Assembly: GCF_901709675.1 (NCBI RefSeq)
Contig: NC_051106.1
Location: 4,352,001 to 4,416,000 of the forward strand
Length of the DNA: 64,000 nt
Direction of reading: 5' to 3'
Source of the DNA: Syngnathus acus
Taxonomy: Eukaryota; Chordata; Actinopteri; Syngnathiformes; Syngnathidae
The first letter of the stretch is position 1; each line of letters begins with the position of its first letter. Shown in pieces: positions 1-13,700 of this stretch. The notes under the pieces are model-generated. The model saw only the letters and a program-made list of their open reading frames with translations, was not told the DNA's origin and searched no databases. The translations under genes were made by a program, and so were the position numbers.

Positions 1-721
1 GCAGCTATTTTGACTATAAAAAAAAATCAAAATTAGTCATACACAAAGATCTATGGACAAATATTAATATTTGTTTTGATATTATTTTTTTATGTCATCA
101 TGATGACAGGTGAGGCAGAGCCCTAGAGGGAAATTATCAATTTTCATTTAATTTATCAGATTTTTTGTACCATAGTTATTTCTATTGGATGATCAGTGGC
201 CTGTAGAGGGCGCTAGTGTTGTATTTGAGAAAGCTGTCAGCTTCTTAGATGATCTCACGGTGGTCTCAGAGGATTTTGTTTCATCATAAGACATCAAGTG
301 ACCTCTTCATCAGAACCGCCCCCTTCTCCTTTCACTTGTTTCCTCCTGTCCTCCAGCATTAACATCAGAGCTTGCCATGATGTCATTTTCTAAATATGGA
401 GGCAGACTTTCATGGTGGGATGTGAGTGACCTGTTTGATCCCCTTGCTGCTCAAGAGAATGTTGGAATTGTATTTTAGTCTAAAAAAAAACCCCACATCA
501 TCATGTCTGTTTGATTCTACTATTCTGCAAATAGATGCTCGATCAGAAGAGTTAACATTGCCATATAATTGGCAGGATATGAGCAGATAATTGTTTTAGC
601 CATGTTTTATTGGATAATTATTTCAATGTAATGCACTCACCGCATTATTTAGTTTACAATTTGAGTCCATATGGCATCTGGCAGGTAAAACATCATTAGG
701 CCATGTTAGTGAAGTGTAAAC

Positions 722-765
<44 letters not shown>

Positions 766-2806
766 CACCACCAAATCAAACTGGTGTAGCTTTTTTGATG
801 TAAGTTCAACCACGCCAATGTTAGCACGTAGACACATTTTTTTTTATGTAGTATTGGCTAAATTGTATGTGTTTAAACAATTCTGTGAATTCACCAGGAG
901 AAGATGAATGGCCTCTATTAAGAGCATTTAATCAGTGGCTGGCCTAGTGCTCTCAGTTTCCTGCACCCGCTGGGAAAAGATGAATGTCTACAGGATATTT
1001 CATCAGACCCCTCACATCAGAGCGCAGGATATGAGTCTCTAATCCTGTCTGTTTTGTTTTGCTTTCAGACACACACAGATGGAAGGAATGTTTCATGGGA
1101 CATCATGAGGATTGGTTAAAATATGGATAAAAAAGAAAGCACATTATGGGACATGGGGCGTTTTGTTACAATACAAAATATGAATATTAATCTAATCGGT
1201 TAAAATAAGCTCAGGATGGATAGCGTTTATAGTCGAGAGGTTACATGAAGTGTGGAACTTGTCCATTGGCATGAAATTGTAAATGTGAGTTCATTGTTGT
1301 GTGCAGGTGTAAAGAGCAGAATTGCATTCAATAATTAAAAAAAAAATGATGTTCTGAAATACTAAATACAGAATTCTTTCAATTTCATAAAGTATAGTAT
1401 AAATAGTCTCCATCTAGTAGCCGACAGTGGAATTACACCCAAAATAGACACAAATGGATTTAATATCTCTACAAAAATGCAAAAAAAAGAGAAAAAAATT
1501 CAATAAGCGGGAACCAGTGATGGAGGGGACTTTGTGATATACGATGGTGTGCATGCACTTACCATTAATAAATTGCTTTTTGTGAGGACTGCTGCTTTGT
1601 TGTTGTCCCACCACACCCTTCCTCTCTTTATTTCACCTATAAGATGATCCCTCAATAATGCATTTCTCAGCAATTATTAATCATCTGGTTATTATTAAAC
1701 CTTTTGCTGATTAAAATCTGGCCAAATAAATTGTGCCACTGTGTGTTGGCGTAATGTTGTGGCCAATTTGACAAGGACACGCAATAGGCTATTTGAAACG
1801 TAAATGCATCTCATTTCGCGGCGTCCTTGAAAGCGCACTTTAGATTGTTCAACGCGCTCGATAAAGTGTATTTGCTTTGCATCTCATGAAAAATGGATGA
1901 CCTTCTATTTGCTTTCTGCTGCCCTCTGCTCTCGCTCTGAATTCAGGGACTACATTTGGCCTAGCATCTTTCTCCTCATCTTCCTCGCTCCCACCTTCCT
2001 CCAGACCTCTGTTGTCTGCTTAAGCCGTGCAGGGGGTGAATAACTTAGCACATATATTTCAGCCTGACACACTTTTGCAGTAGGTGTCCCCTGGGTGCCC
2101 AGTTCATGTGCCCACACATGTTGTTTTATTCAGAAGTGAGGCTTTGAGGACTTCTGTGTGTGGGTGTGCATGGAATCGCCTTTGCGTTTATTAGGAAAGG
2201 CTTGTGGACTTGTCTGCTCTTTCTCTACATTTGATAGTATATATAAACATTAACAGAAGACAATTTCTGCATTAAAATTTCAGAATTTTGTTCTGTGAAA
2301 ACAGTCTGGAATCATCTAATCAACAACAAGCTGCCTACTGGAATGCATATAAAAAAAACTGATGAACCTTTGCTATCTACACTTCCATACATGCTCAGCT
2401 AATACACAAACTAAGCTAATATGATAATATGAGAGAAATGTGCAGAGGGGTGTGGTGCAAATGACCAATAAATCACATGCAGAGTGGGTGTAAAATTGTG
2501 CAGTTGGCATGATGGGAACAAATAGCCGTCTGATGTGTGCACATCTCTCACATAAATACTTGTCAGCATCACTGGAGGCTCTAATCTTGTAGGACATTGC
2601 ACTATTTATTTTTTTCTAATTCTAAATGAGTAAAAAATGGACCATTGTGGTCCTCAACAAGTTCGAGTATAGCCATTAAACATACATGCATATAGGCGTA
2701 TACAAAAAAGCAGCTGTTCTAGGTTAATGTACATGCCAGTTTGTATTTTGCACATTTTTTTCGTCCTTCAGTATTTTGCACAATAGGTTCTAAAAGGAAA
2801 GGGCTA
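1..2806. other. Upstream intergenic DNA
   Basis: Apart from the GT microsatellite, I see no exon with flanking splice sites and family resemblance. Open frames here are short and look random. The DNA is AT-rich and complex. Confidence 0.6.
724..763 (+). repeat. (GT)n microsatellite
   Basis: There are twenty uninterrupted GT units. Purity suggests it is likely to be length-variable. Confidence 0.95.
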
Positions 2807-2904
2807 TGACGTCGTAGAGATGTGGCCTGAAGGCCTCTTCTGCTCATTAGTTTTCAGACCAGTGCGTCTTCGGATGCTGCGCCTGCATCCACTGCGCATG
2901 TGCA
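2807..2904 (+). promoter_or_regulatory. Probable original TMEM179 promoter: CRE-like and NRF-1-like sites
   Basis: TGACGTCG at 2807-2814 matches a CRE core, and TGCGCATGTGCA at 2893-2904 matches the NRF-1 palindrome with one change. The 2830-2916 stretch is richer in G+C than its surroundings. No clear TATA box was seen, as is common for NRF-1-type neural promoters. The element sits just upstream of the hAT insertion, which separates it from the coding start. This is inference from motifs only. Confidence 0.4.
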
Positions 2905-2924
2905 ACCTCTGCAGGACCATACAC

Positions 2925-3668
2925 GAGTGATGTGCAGTCCAGTTCTTTTAGGTGAACCGAATCTTTAGAATCGATTCACTCAAAAGATTCGTTCAAACGA
3001 ATCGTTCAATGAATGAATGTCTGATTTTTATGTTTTGATTGGCGAATATAAAAACAACGAATAAAACACCAGACAAGTTCTAACATAAATGTTTATTAAA
3101 ATAATAATAATAATAATAAAAGTACATCTCAAACCACCAATCAAATGTGAAACTGCAGTCGATATATTGAATAGCAACATTTAGGCATATATATGCATAC
3201 ACGTTATTTAAAACCTACTATAAGTAAATCGTAAATCTACATTCTGGCTTACATAGTTCACGCCAAGAGACGCAACATATTCACTGACTGATCCGTTGAT
3301 GCACAGGAAGGCAGTTCACTCATTGACTCGTTCGCGAACGGGAAAGCCAGGATTCGTTCCCTCACTGATCCGTTCTCGCGGTGAACTGGAAATGCGAATC
3401 ACTCACTGAGTGATTCACTCACTGAGTGATTCGTTCACTCACAGATTCGTTCGTTGGTGAACGGGAAATGCAATTCACGACTCGTTCATTTTCTTCTTAG
3501 TTTTGTTTTACGGCGAGGTGCACCAGCTTCAATGGGCATTACCGACATCTACTGGTTGAAGTCATATGAACTGAAAAAAGAAGGAATCCTAGGAAGTGAG
3601 TCGTTCACTCTCGTTCACTGAAAGGACTCGTCCTTTTGAACGAATCGTTCACTCACGAGCCAACACTA
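2925..3668. mobile_element. Non-autonomous hAT-type element (744 bp) in the TMEM179 5' region
   Basis: It is flanked by a perfect 8-bp direct repeat CCATACAC (2917-2924 and 3669-3676). The ends read GAGTGATG and, reversed, TAGTGTTGG, which fits the hAT terminal pattern CAGTGNTG. The interior is packed with inverted and direct copies of GATTCGTTCA/TGAACGAATC and ACTCACTGAGTGATTC, with an (ATA)n stretch at about 3096-3119. It has no open reading frame. The right end lies 28 bases before the TMEM179 start codon, so transcripts starting upstream of it would carry it in the 5' UTR or splice it out. Confidence 0.85.
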
Positions 3669-3696
3669 CCATACACTGAGAAAAGAGACGGCAAAA

Positions 3697-5336
<1,640 letters not shown>

Positions 5337-7796
5337 AAAGAAAAAAAATCCATCCACAAACACACTGTCATCTATACAATCTCCTCTCCTGCCATGAGAA
5401 ACGCCAATGTTTGCCTCTGTTGACAATCAAAATCGGTTTATATTCGTCCTCTAGTTGATCGATTGTTGTTAATCCTTCTTTTCATGAGTCTCTCTACCCA
5501 CTCAGTATGTTTCTCCTTTAATCTGATGGTTTAGTATCAACACCATTAGAGTTTATGATACTTATAATCGCAGTGTTAAAGGCTTGGACACTTTGTTGGA
5601 CCTTGTCTTTGTGAATCTTATGCATGAGACTAAATGCATGATGAAATGAGAATACCATGGCTTTTAGGTCTGATCTCATTTTATACACCAATAACTGTGA
5701 CTTTTGTTTTATTTAAGGTCCATACTGCATGCTGCAGCAAAAATACAACATTTGCGTGCTTTTGTGGTATTCCCGCAAAAAAAAAAAAAGTTCTGTCGTC
5801 TGTCTCACTGTCGTCTGTCTCAAAATGCTTTTAGCGACTGGTGTCACACAGTATCTCAGGCTACTTCTTACTATTTACTGTCAGCATTAAACATTCATAC
5901 TTTGTGTGATCAAAGAAAAATGACTGCATGCATCTCCCAAGAAACTCAATCACCTTTTGATGACTTTTATTCAAAACAACTAAAATCATAAAAGAGAAGG
6001 AACTAAAAAAAAACCTCCCTAAAGGCACTTTATACAAAGTGACCAGAGGTAAAATGCAGCTAAGCATTTTTTCACAACAATATCCCTTCTTTGCTTCCAT
6101 ATATTAAATATTGCTTTGACATAATCCGCTCTCCATGAACACCATGAAGAACTCAATAATGCTAAATATGGGATGCGTGTTATTGCTCATAATGAGAGGT
6201 ACACAATGTTTTGTGCTCCTATAAAAAAAATGTATACGGTGTTTTGAATTATGCTTTGATAAAGGCGACTCACACAACTGGTTCTTTTTATCATCAGTGT
6301 TTGGCTTCAAAATATCTAAACGTGGAACACATTCCATCTGTCAATCACCCACCCATCTGACACAATATAAGAAATCGCAATATTACTTTTGGAAAGAAAT
6401 GTAACAGATCAATTCAGAACTTTATATGAGTCGCGATGATTTTCAGTCAACCAGTCTTGCAATGTGACCGAAAGCAATCTCGCTCATATTGTCATTGAGC
6501 AGCTCATTTCCTTCTCTTCCTCATTTCACATGGATTACAGCTTTCAAATACACTCGCGGGCAAAATTAAATACACTTGCACAAGCTAATGAGGTCCCATA
6601 CAAGAGCTGCATCAACAAATGCGTTCACACAGATAATAGCATGAATTATAACAATCTAACAATAAAATACAAAAAAAACCCGATTAAAAACAACTAAATG
6701 AAAACTTTGCATTATCTACATTATTGATGCAGCACTCGTATGCATTATGCAAATGTGTTTAATTCTGTGTCCCGTATGTTATTTACATTTTATAAAGGCG
6801 AATATTATATTTGTTAGTGTATTGCGCAAACACATTAAATATCATATCAGACACACAAATTGCATACTGTACAAAAATAAATACTTGCATTCAATGTAAG
6901 TCATATACAATACATACAATAGGTCGAGGGCAGCCGAGGAATCGAGTGTGGCAGGCAATATGTGCAAAATTTAAGAATAGAAGCGAAAAGCTGTAGTGAC
7001 CCTATTGAAGCGTGAATGTACGCATTAAGTAAACACGTGAGCAGTATGAAACGGTGCTTGAGCATTCATTCGCTATCTTTTATATCCAGTTTAAGGTCCA
7101 TGACCGTGCAGGATGCTCTCTGCCTTCGCTATTAGGTCAATTTAGCACACTAGTAGACTGTCTTACTAGTAAAATATTTTCCATTTCTGTGTGACATATT
7201 TGCACACTAGTAAAACAATTTTGGCAAACTAGTACAACTACATGCTACTACAAGTGAGCCAAAATTACAGTACTACAAGTAGGGCCATAATTCTGCACAG
7301 AGGCAGGTTAAAACCCGATGTTGAAAATTTCTCAGATGAATGTCGGCTGGCGGATCTGCAAAGGGAGTGCAGCGCCGTTGTGGGAGTGGTCACAGGTGAT
7401 TTAAATTGCCCAGGGGGATAATCTCAAAGATATCAAACAATGATTTAGAAGTTTTGATACTTGTTGTTCACTTATTCATGAATTAGACCTACCTTGCACC
7501 GCACTTAGACAATTCTGCGAAGGATTAAGATTTAGATAGACTTTCTGTCATCACATTGTCACTCCACCAGGCTTATCTACACGACACACTTGCTGCTGTG
7601 CCGGCCCACTTACATTGGCATGCAGTGAGATACAAAAAACAGGGTCTGCCAAAATTGGTGCTGCGGCTGAATATGAAAATAGAGTGTACACGTCCATGGA
7701 CCTTAAAATCGATATAAAGGATATTCAATGAATGGGAGCCATGTGTTTCACTACAAAAGATGTACCCGATATGTCCCCTCCTGTGGTTGGTCTCCA
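5337..7796. other. Convergent intergenic region: 3' ends of both genes
   Basis: This holds the 3' untranslated regions of TMEM179 (left) and, on the minus strand, the consortin-like gene (right). Possible plus-strand polyadenylation signals are ATTAAA at 5886 and AATAAA at 6661; neither is certain. No coding exon was recognised. The CTAGTA-rich stretch lies here. Confidence 0.5.
7138..7262 (+). repeat. CTAGTA-rich stretch, possible degraded repeat
   Basis: ACTAGTA occurs four times (GCACACTAGTAGAC, CTTACTAGTAAAA, GCACACTAGTAAAA, AAACTAGTACAA), followed by two TACTACAAGT units. It looks like the remains of an inverted repeat element. I cannot assign a family. Confidence 0.45.
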
Positions 7797-10700
7797 TCAC
7801 TGCATCGTCAGCCATATCCAACAACCCCACACAAGTTGCTTCATGTGAAGGAGGTAGACAGCCAGAGCGGCCTGCAGCTGCTCACACGCTCGCTGTGGAT
7901 GCCTCCGGTCTGTGCAGTACATGGCCACGCCCAGGAAGGACATCATCAGGAAGAGGCAGGTGAACAAGAACAGGTGAGGGCGAGATGGGGTCGTCTCATA
8001 GGCTGAACACACACACAATAAAACAATTTTGGCAAAAATAAACACTATTCCTTGCATTTATTATTATTTCATGCTTGACAGCCATTGACCTCGATCATTT
8101 TATGTGACCCTGGAGGATTTGAGTGATTTAGAAAAACTGGATTAAAGTTACTGGATAGGCTGCGAAGCATTTGAGAGTAAAACAGGTTCACCAGATGGCA
8201 GCATGGTTTTTCTTTCACTGTTTGAACACAACATCTTGTTTTCTCACCATGCACTGTGGTTTCCGGCTCCCGGAATCGAACCCTCCGTTCGCCTTTCCGT
8301 CTTTGGGTGGCTTCTGTGTCGGACACACAAGTGGGGTTTGGCTTCTTGAGGATAGATGTGGGGATTTTTCCATTGATTAACTGAATTTAAGAAAAGATTG
8401 AGATTACAAATTTCAAGTAGCAATCAGGATGCTGCTTTTGCAGGTTGGCTTTACCTTGTCTTTTGTTTTGTCATCCTGTTGGTAGTCAAAGTGCTTTCTG
8501 TGACGAACCTCTGAGTGTTTTTCCTGATGTGAAGGCGGAAAACCGTTGACTGTGTCCCTGATGGACTCGACAGCAGCGAAGCGTTTGGAGAGTGCGGAGA
8601 CACGCTGACCCAGAGAGTCTAGCAACACAACCATAGTCACACATGACTATTTGCTAATATTGCGTAACACTGCAGTCTGCTTTGAAGAGAAGTCAAACAA
8701 TATTAAACATGCAAACTTTTCTGAGTAAACTAACTCTGTTAGTACAGGCTTAAGAGACAGATTATACCATTTAAAAAAAAAATACAAATATCTGCTGATA
8801 CACATCAATAAGCGTTTCATTGATCTCAGAAAAAAAGTTTATAAGCATTGTCAACAATGGCTAATGAAAGATTGGCTTTCTGTCTGTAAGTAGTAATTTA
8901 ATTGCTAACTCAATCTGTTCATGTGTATTCTCACTGAACAGATGGAAATTTAGGCAAAGAATAAAAGGGCAGTCATACTCGTGAGCCAAAATTATCAATT
9001 GGCTCTTGTTGAGCTACAGCGGAGAGTCAATTTGTGCAAAGCCATCGAACTAAAAATGTATCACCTACCTGAATATTCAGTCTTGCCAATCTCGGCATAG
9101 ACTGTGGCCATGAGCTCCAGGCTTCTGGCAGTTATTGGGTGGTCGTTACCAAAGGCCCTCTGGTGGATTTTTGCAGCCTGAAGGGAGTCCAAATAAGAAA
9201 TTAACATTTTAAATATTTGGAAAAATATTGACAGAATACCAATAAAAAAGGAACATACTTTACCACTGTACTCCAGTGCAAGATGAGGTCTAAAAAGGGG
9301 GATCAAAATAAATAAATAAATAAATAAGTAAATAAATAAATATATATTTTATTTTTTTGTAATAGTAACTTTAAAATGCCATTAATCACACGTTCCCCCG
9401 TTGTTTGCAATTCATGTAACAACTCTGGACTCAAACATAAACACACACATTTACTACATTTATTAGCATGATGTGGGTCAAGTGGGTTGGCTCGTGCTGG
9501 TTGTCATGCAAACCAATATCTGTTTCACAGTCTGAGGCGCAACACTGAGACCAATCTCGAAATGCACCTGCTGGGATTAGGTCTGTAGCTGCCGGGGGAG
9601 GAAATGGAAAACTTCTATTCCTGCCTGCAGGTTGTCCCTCAACCCGCCAATTGTAGTGTTAATCTATGTCATCAGCATGATGCAGGAAATATGCCTGCTA
9701 TGTGTCCTCATGACCCATCAAGGCGCCATCCTCACACCCTCAGGTCTCGCATAAACATGTAGCGCAAAGTCGCTTTAGCGTGACCGAATGTCAGACTCGC
9801 TCTTCCAAAGACACGCTTCCCTTTAATTAGTAATGCCTTTGGTTTCGGATTGCCGGTTTTAGAATGGCCAGTAGCGGACATCTGATCAGAGAACACGGAA
9901 AACGACTTCCTCCGACATTGCTAGAAGAGTGATGAAACCATTGATGATTTTGAGGAAAACTATGACGTTACAAGCCCAATCTGATGGTACAACAGCCATC
10001 AAACAAAGTTTTGCATATTGATAAAATTAACGTGAATGCATAGAACATGGTATGGCACATGAATGCCAGCACATTGAAAGTTTTACCTACTGTTTGCTTA
10101 TGATGCAGAGCTGGGCCAGCCGCTCGAGGTGGTGTGCCTGTGACGCCTTCTCCGAGAGCTCCTCTGGGGTCGACCATCCTGCCGAGCCCAGTGAAGCCTC
10201 CTCCTGGGGCCCTGTTACACAAACGCAGGGCATGGGATTCAGTCAGCGTGCCAGCAAAACTCTCAGGCTATCAAAGTCCTCTCTACTAGCTATAAGAAAG
10301 CTTGAAAAGAAATGATTAGAAATTGTTTGCCTGTCTAGTACTTCTGAGAACACAGAAGAGCAACAACTGAGAACTGGAGACAAGAGTGCAGAGATACACG
10401 TAGAAGAGAGCAGATAAGGGGGGTCAAACAACAAACTCGCCCCACCCACTGGAACACTGTGACACACACACATGCAAGGTAGGTGACACAACAAACAGTC
10501 TGTACACTCACATTAAACGGTTAGTTTAATTTGTTTAACATACCAAAAAGCAAGGAGCAATCTACAGTAAATTTACATATTACACAGTTTCTAATACGAC
10601 CATTAAATCAAGTCTGCCCAGATTTCAGGAGGCAGACATGCAGAGCTGAGAGCAAAGTATGATGAATGACCAGCACACTGGTGATAGCAGCTCAACAACT

Positions 10701-13700
10701 AGGTAAACAAACATTGATAGGAGGACGAGGAGGAAAACATGCAGAGCTGAGAGCAATAGATGACGAATGACCAGCACACTGGTGATAACAGCTCAACTTC
10801 TAATAGGTAAACAAACAGAGTCACGTAAAAGAGGTCATAGGTTAACGAGAGGTCGTATGTGTGTGTGTTTATTTTGTTTGAGCCTCTACCCAGATCACAA
10901 ATCAGATGGCATGGTGAACTACACAGATTATATGCATACATTTTCTATTCTCTGAGGTATAAAACATATCATTGAACTTGCCTGTGCTCCCGTGAAGAGC
11001 CGTGAGCTCGATCAATGCCACCTCGTAGAACATTTTTTCAGCCTGGATGAACTGGAGGGCCTTCCCATCTGTTTATATGGGTAAGGGATCATTCTTGTCC
11101 AATGGGATTAGTCAGTTGTTGAAGTTAAAAACAGCCCTGGTTGTTGCCCAGCTCTACTTTTCTGCTCTCCCTCCCTCCCTCCATTCATCTGAAGAATGAC
11201 CTCAACAAACAGGGCGGGTTGTTAAGTACAGGTGTCAATCACCATTATCGTGATAATCGGAACACTCGGAACTGCATTTTTAAACCTTATCATGCTGATT
11301 CTTGTCACCATAATAAAAAAATTCCACATCACCACGGAATGTTTGATTTGATATTTTGTTGGAATTGTTTTGAATGCAGGCGGCTCGGTGGCGCACTGGG
11401 TAGCACGTCCGCCTCACAGTTAGGAGGGTGCAGGTTCGATTCCACCTCCGGCCCTCCCTGTGTGGAGTTTGCATGTTCTCCCCGGGCCCGCGTGGGTTTT
11501 CTCCGGGCACTCCGGTTTCCTCCCACATCCCAAAAACATGCTTGGTAGGCCGATTGAAGACTCCAAATTGTCCCTAGGTTTGAGTGTGAGTGCAAATGGT
11601 TGTTTGTCTCTGTGTGCCCTGCGATTGGCTGGCAACCGGTTCAGGGTGTCCCCCGCCTACTGCCCGATGACGGCTGGGATAGGCTCCAGCACACCCGCGA
11701 CCCCCGTGGGGACTAAGCGGTTCAGAAAATGGATGGATGGATGGATGTTTTGAATGCCTTTCATTTCGTACTATTGTTGTCATCAGAAGCCTCACTATTA
11801 AAAGCATCTTGAAATAGTGTCAGAAATATTCCATTGTAGTTGGCACACTGTGAAATGACACCAGTGATAATTTCCAGGTGAATTCAAAGACCAGAACTTA
11901 AAATAAACACAGCCCCTCCTGTCGAAATGCCCTATTTAAACCACATTGCTCACGTGCAGAACTATAAATTGCTCAGTATTCACTTGTCATCAGACTTGAG
12001 ATCTTTTAAATTGGAGCTAGGTAAAATTAGAAATGATAATTGAAATATGTTTTGTTGATGACGGTCCGGTTGTATGACTAGAAAACATCATGCTTGTCTC
12101 AGTTTATGGAAGTCAGCTCGCACAAGGGAATACACTTGGTATGCAGCGGACTGTTTGGGGATTGGGTTGGGGGAGCAACCTTCATAAAAAATTGGAGCAC
12201 TTCCTGTGCCAGCTATCTTTAGCCTCACTGCATCACAACAATGGTAACAAAGCACATATTTATTTCCATTAGCTCATGGCACACACACAAAAGATTAAAT
12301 TAAAATCGTGTGAAATCTTGAACTAACTAACTGGTGGATAAACTGGTCAATTGTACCTTGTGTCTGGTGAATGAGCATTTAAGTGGCTGGCATAGATAGA
12401 TGTACAAAGACACTTAATTGAATTAAATAGCTACCATTTTCTGACCAGTTAAGTCACAACAGATCTCTCATATGGCACACTAATCACTGCAAGACATTTT
12501 GAGATACTGTTTCTTGTCCCCTCCCTCTACCTCATCACGAGATAATTATAGGAAATACAGAGCACAGCTTTTATCTGACATCCTACTTCACTGCCACATG
12601 CTTTCCAAGAACTCTATCAGTAAACACTCAACAACCAAAAGAGTTTTTGGCTGAGACAAAGTTCACTGCGCTAACTATACGGGAGGCCTTCATCAAATTT
12701 AAAGCACTTATTGTGTACAAATTGTCAAGCGCTTACTGGCATATGTGTCTAAAAAGTGTACAAGTCAGATTTTGCGCAAGATAATAAATAGTGACACTGT
12801 GTTTTGGTATTCCCTGCCAATGAACTTTGACCTTTATTGCCACTACAAAAACAACAATCTGCAAAAACAATGGCTGCATTTAAAATTATCACTTTTGATT
12901 TCCAATTAATTAATTTACTGGTTGTGCAAGGCCACAAAAACTATTTAACATTAATATTGATACTGTACTGTCGGTCAGAGGATGTAACCCTGTCCAACTC
13001 CATAAGTGGATAATGTTTCACGCTGAACGGGTCCTCCTGATTGCTTGAGCTGAAGCGACACCTAACAAATGCTCCTATTTAAACAATGGTCAGTGAGGGG
13101 TAGCCACCGGTTCACGTAGCAAGCCAGTTAAGAGTCGAAGCGTCTCGGTGACAGCAGGGAAAATATACACCGACACACAACACCGGTGTGCTATAATGTT
13201 GAGCTTTATGGAGGCTGTTAAGTGGCAATAGGCAACCAAGTCAAGTGCAGATACAAGTTAATTAGTTTACTCGGCCACTCTGTTGGGCCGAGATAAGAGC
13301 CTACAAATCCTCTTACCGCTAAAGCGTGAGCTCTAGACAAACACCGTATCATTGTAGGACCGACGAACCCGTCAACAGATATTGACTTCCTCTCCTCATA
13401 AAATTTCCATGGAATTCAGTAGATCATCTATATACTCTCTTGTGGGCTTGTCAAAGTAAGGATACAATTCTTTTCCGTGATGAAAAGTTCTGCAATCTGC
13501 AAAACACAGAGGATTCAAAGGTTAAAGGTGTTGGATGATGTCACGAGTTGTCTAAGAAGTGATTTAGATCTCCATGATGCATCTTCGCTCTGGTCATTAT
13601 CATGTTACTGTTCACGTGGTGTGATGTTATGACATCTGGAGCATTCCTTCATGTGCTACTAAGCAGAAGAAAAATGGATTCACTTGAAGGCCTTGTGATC

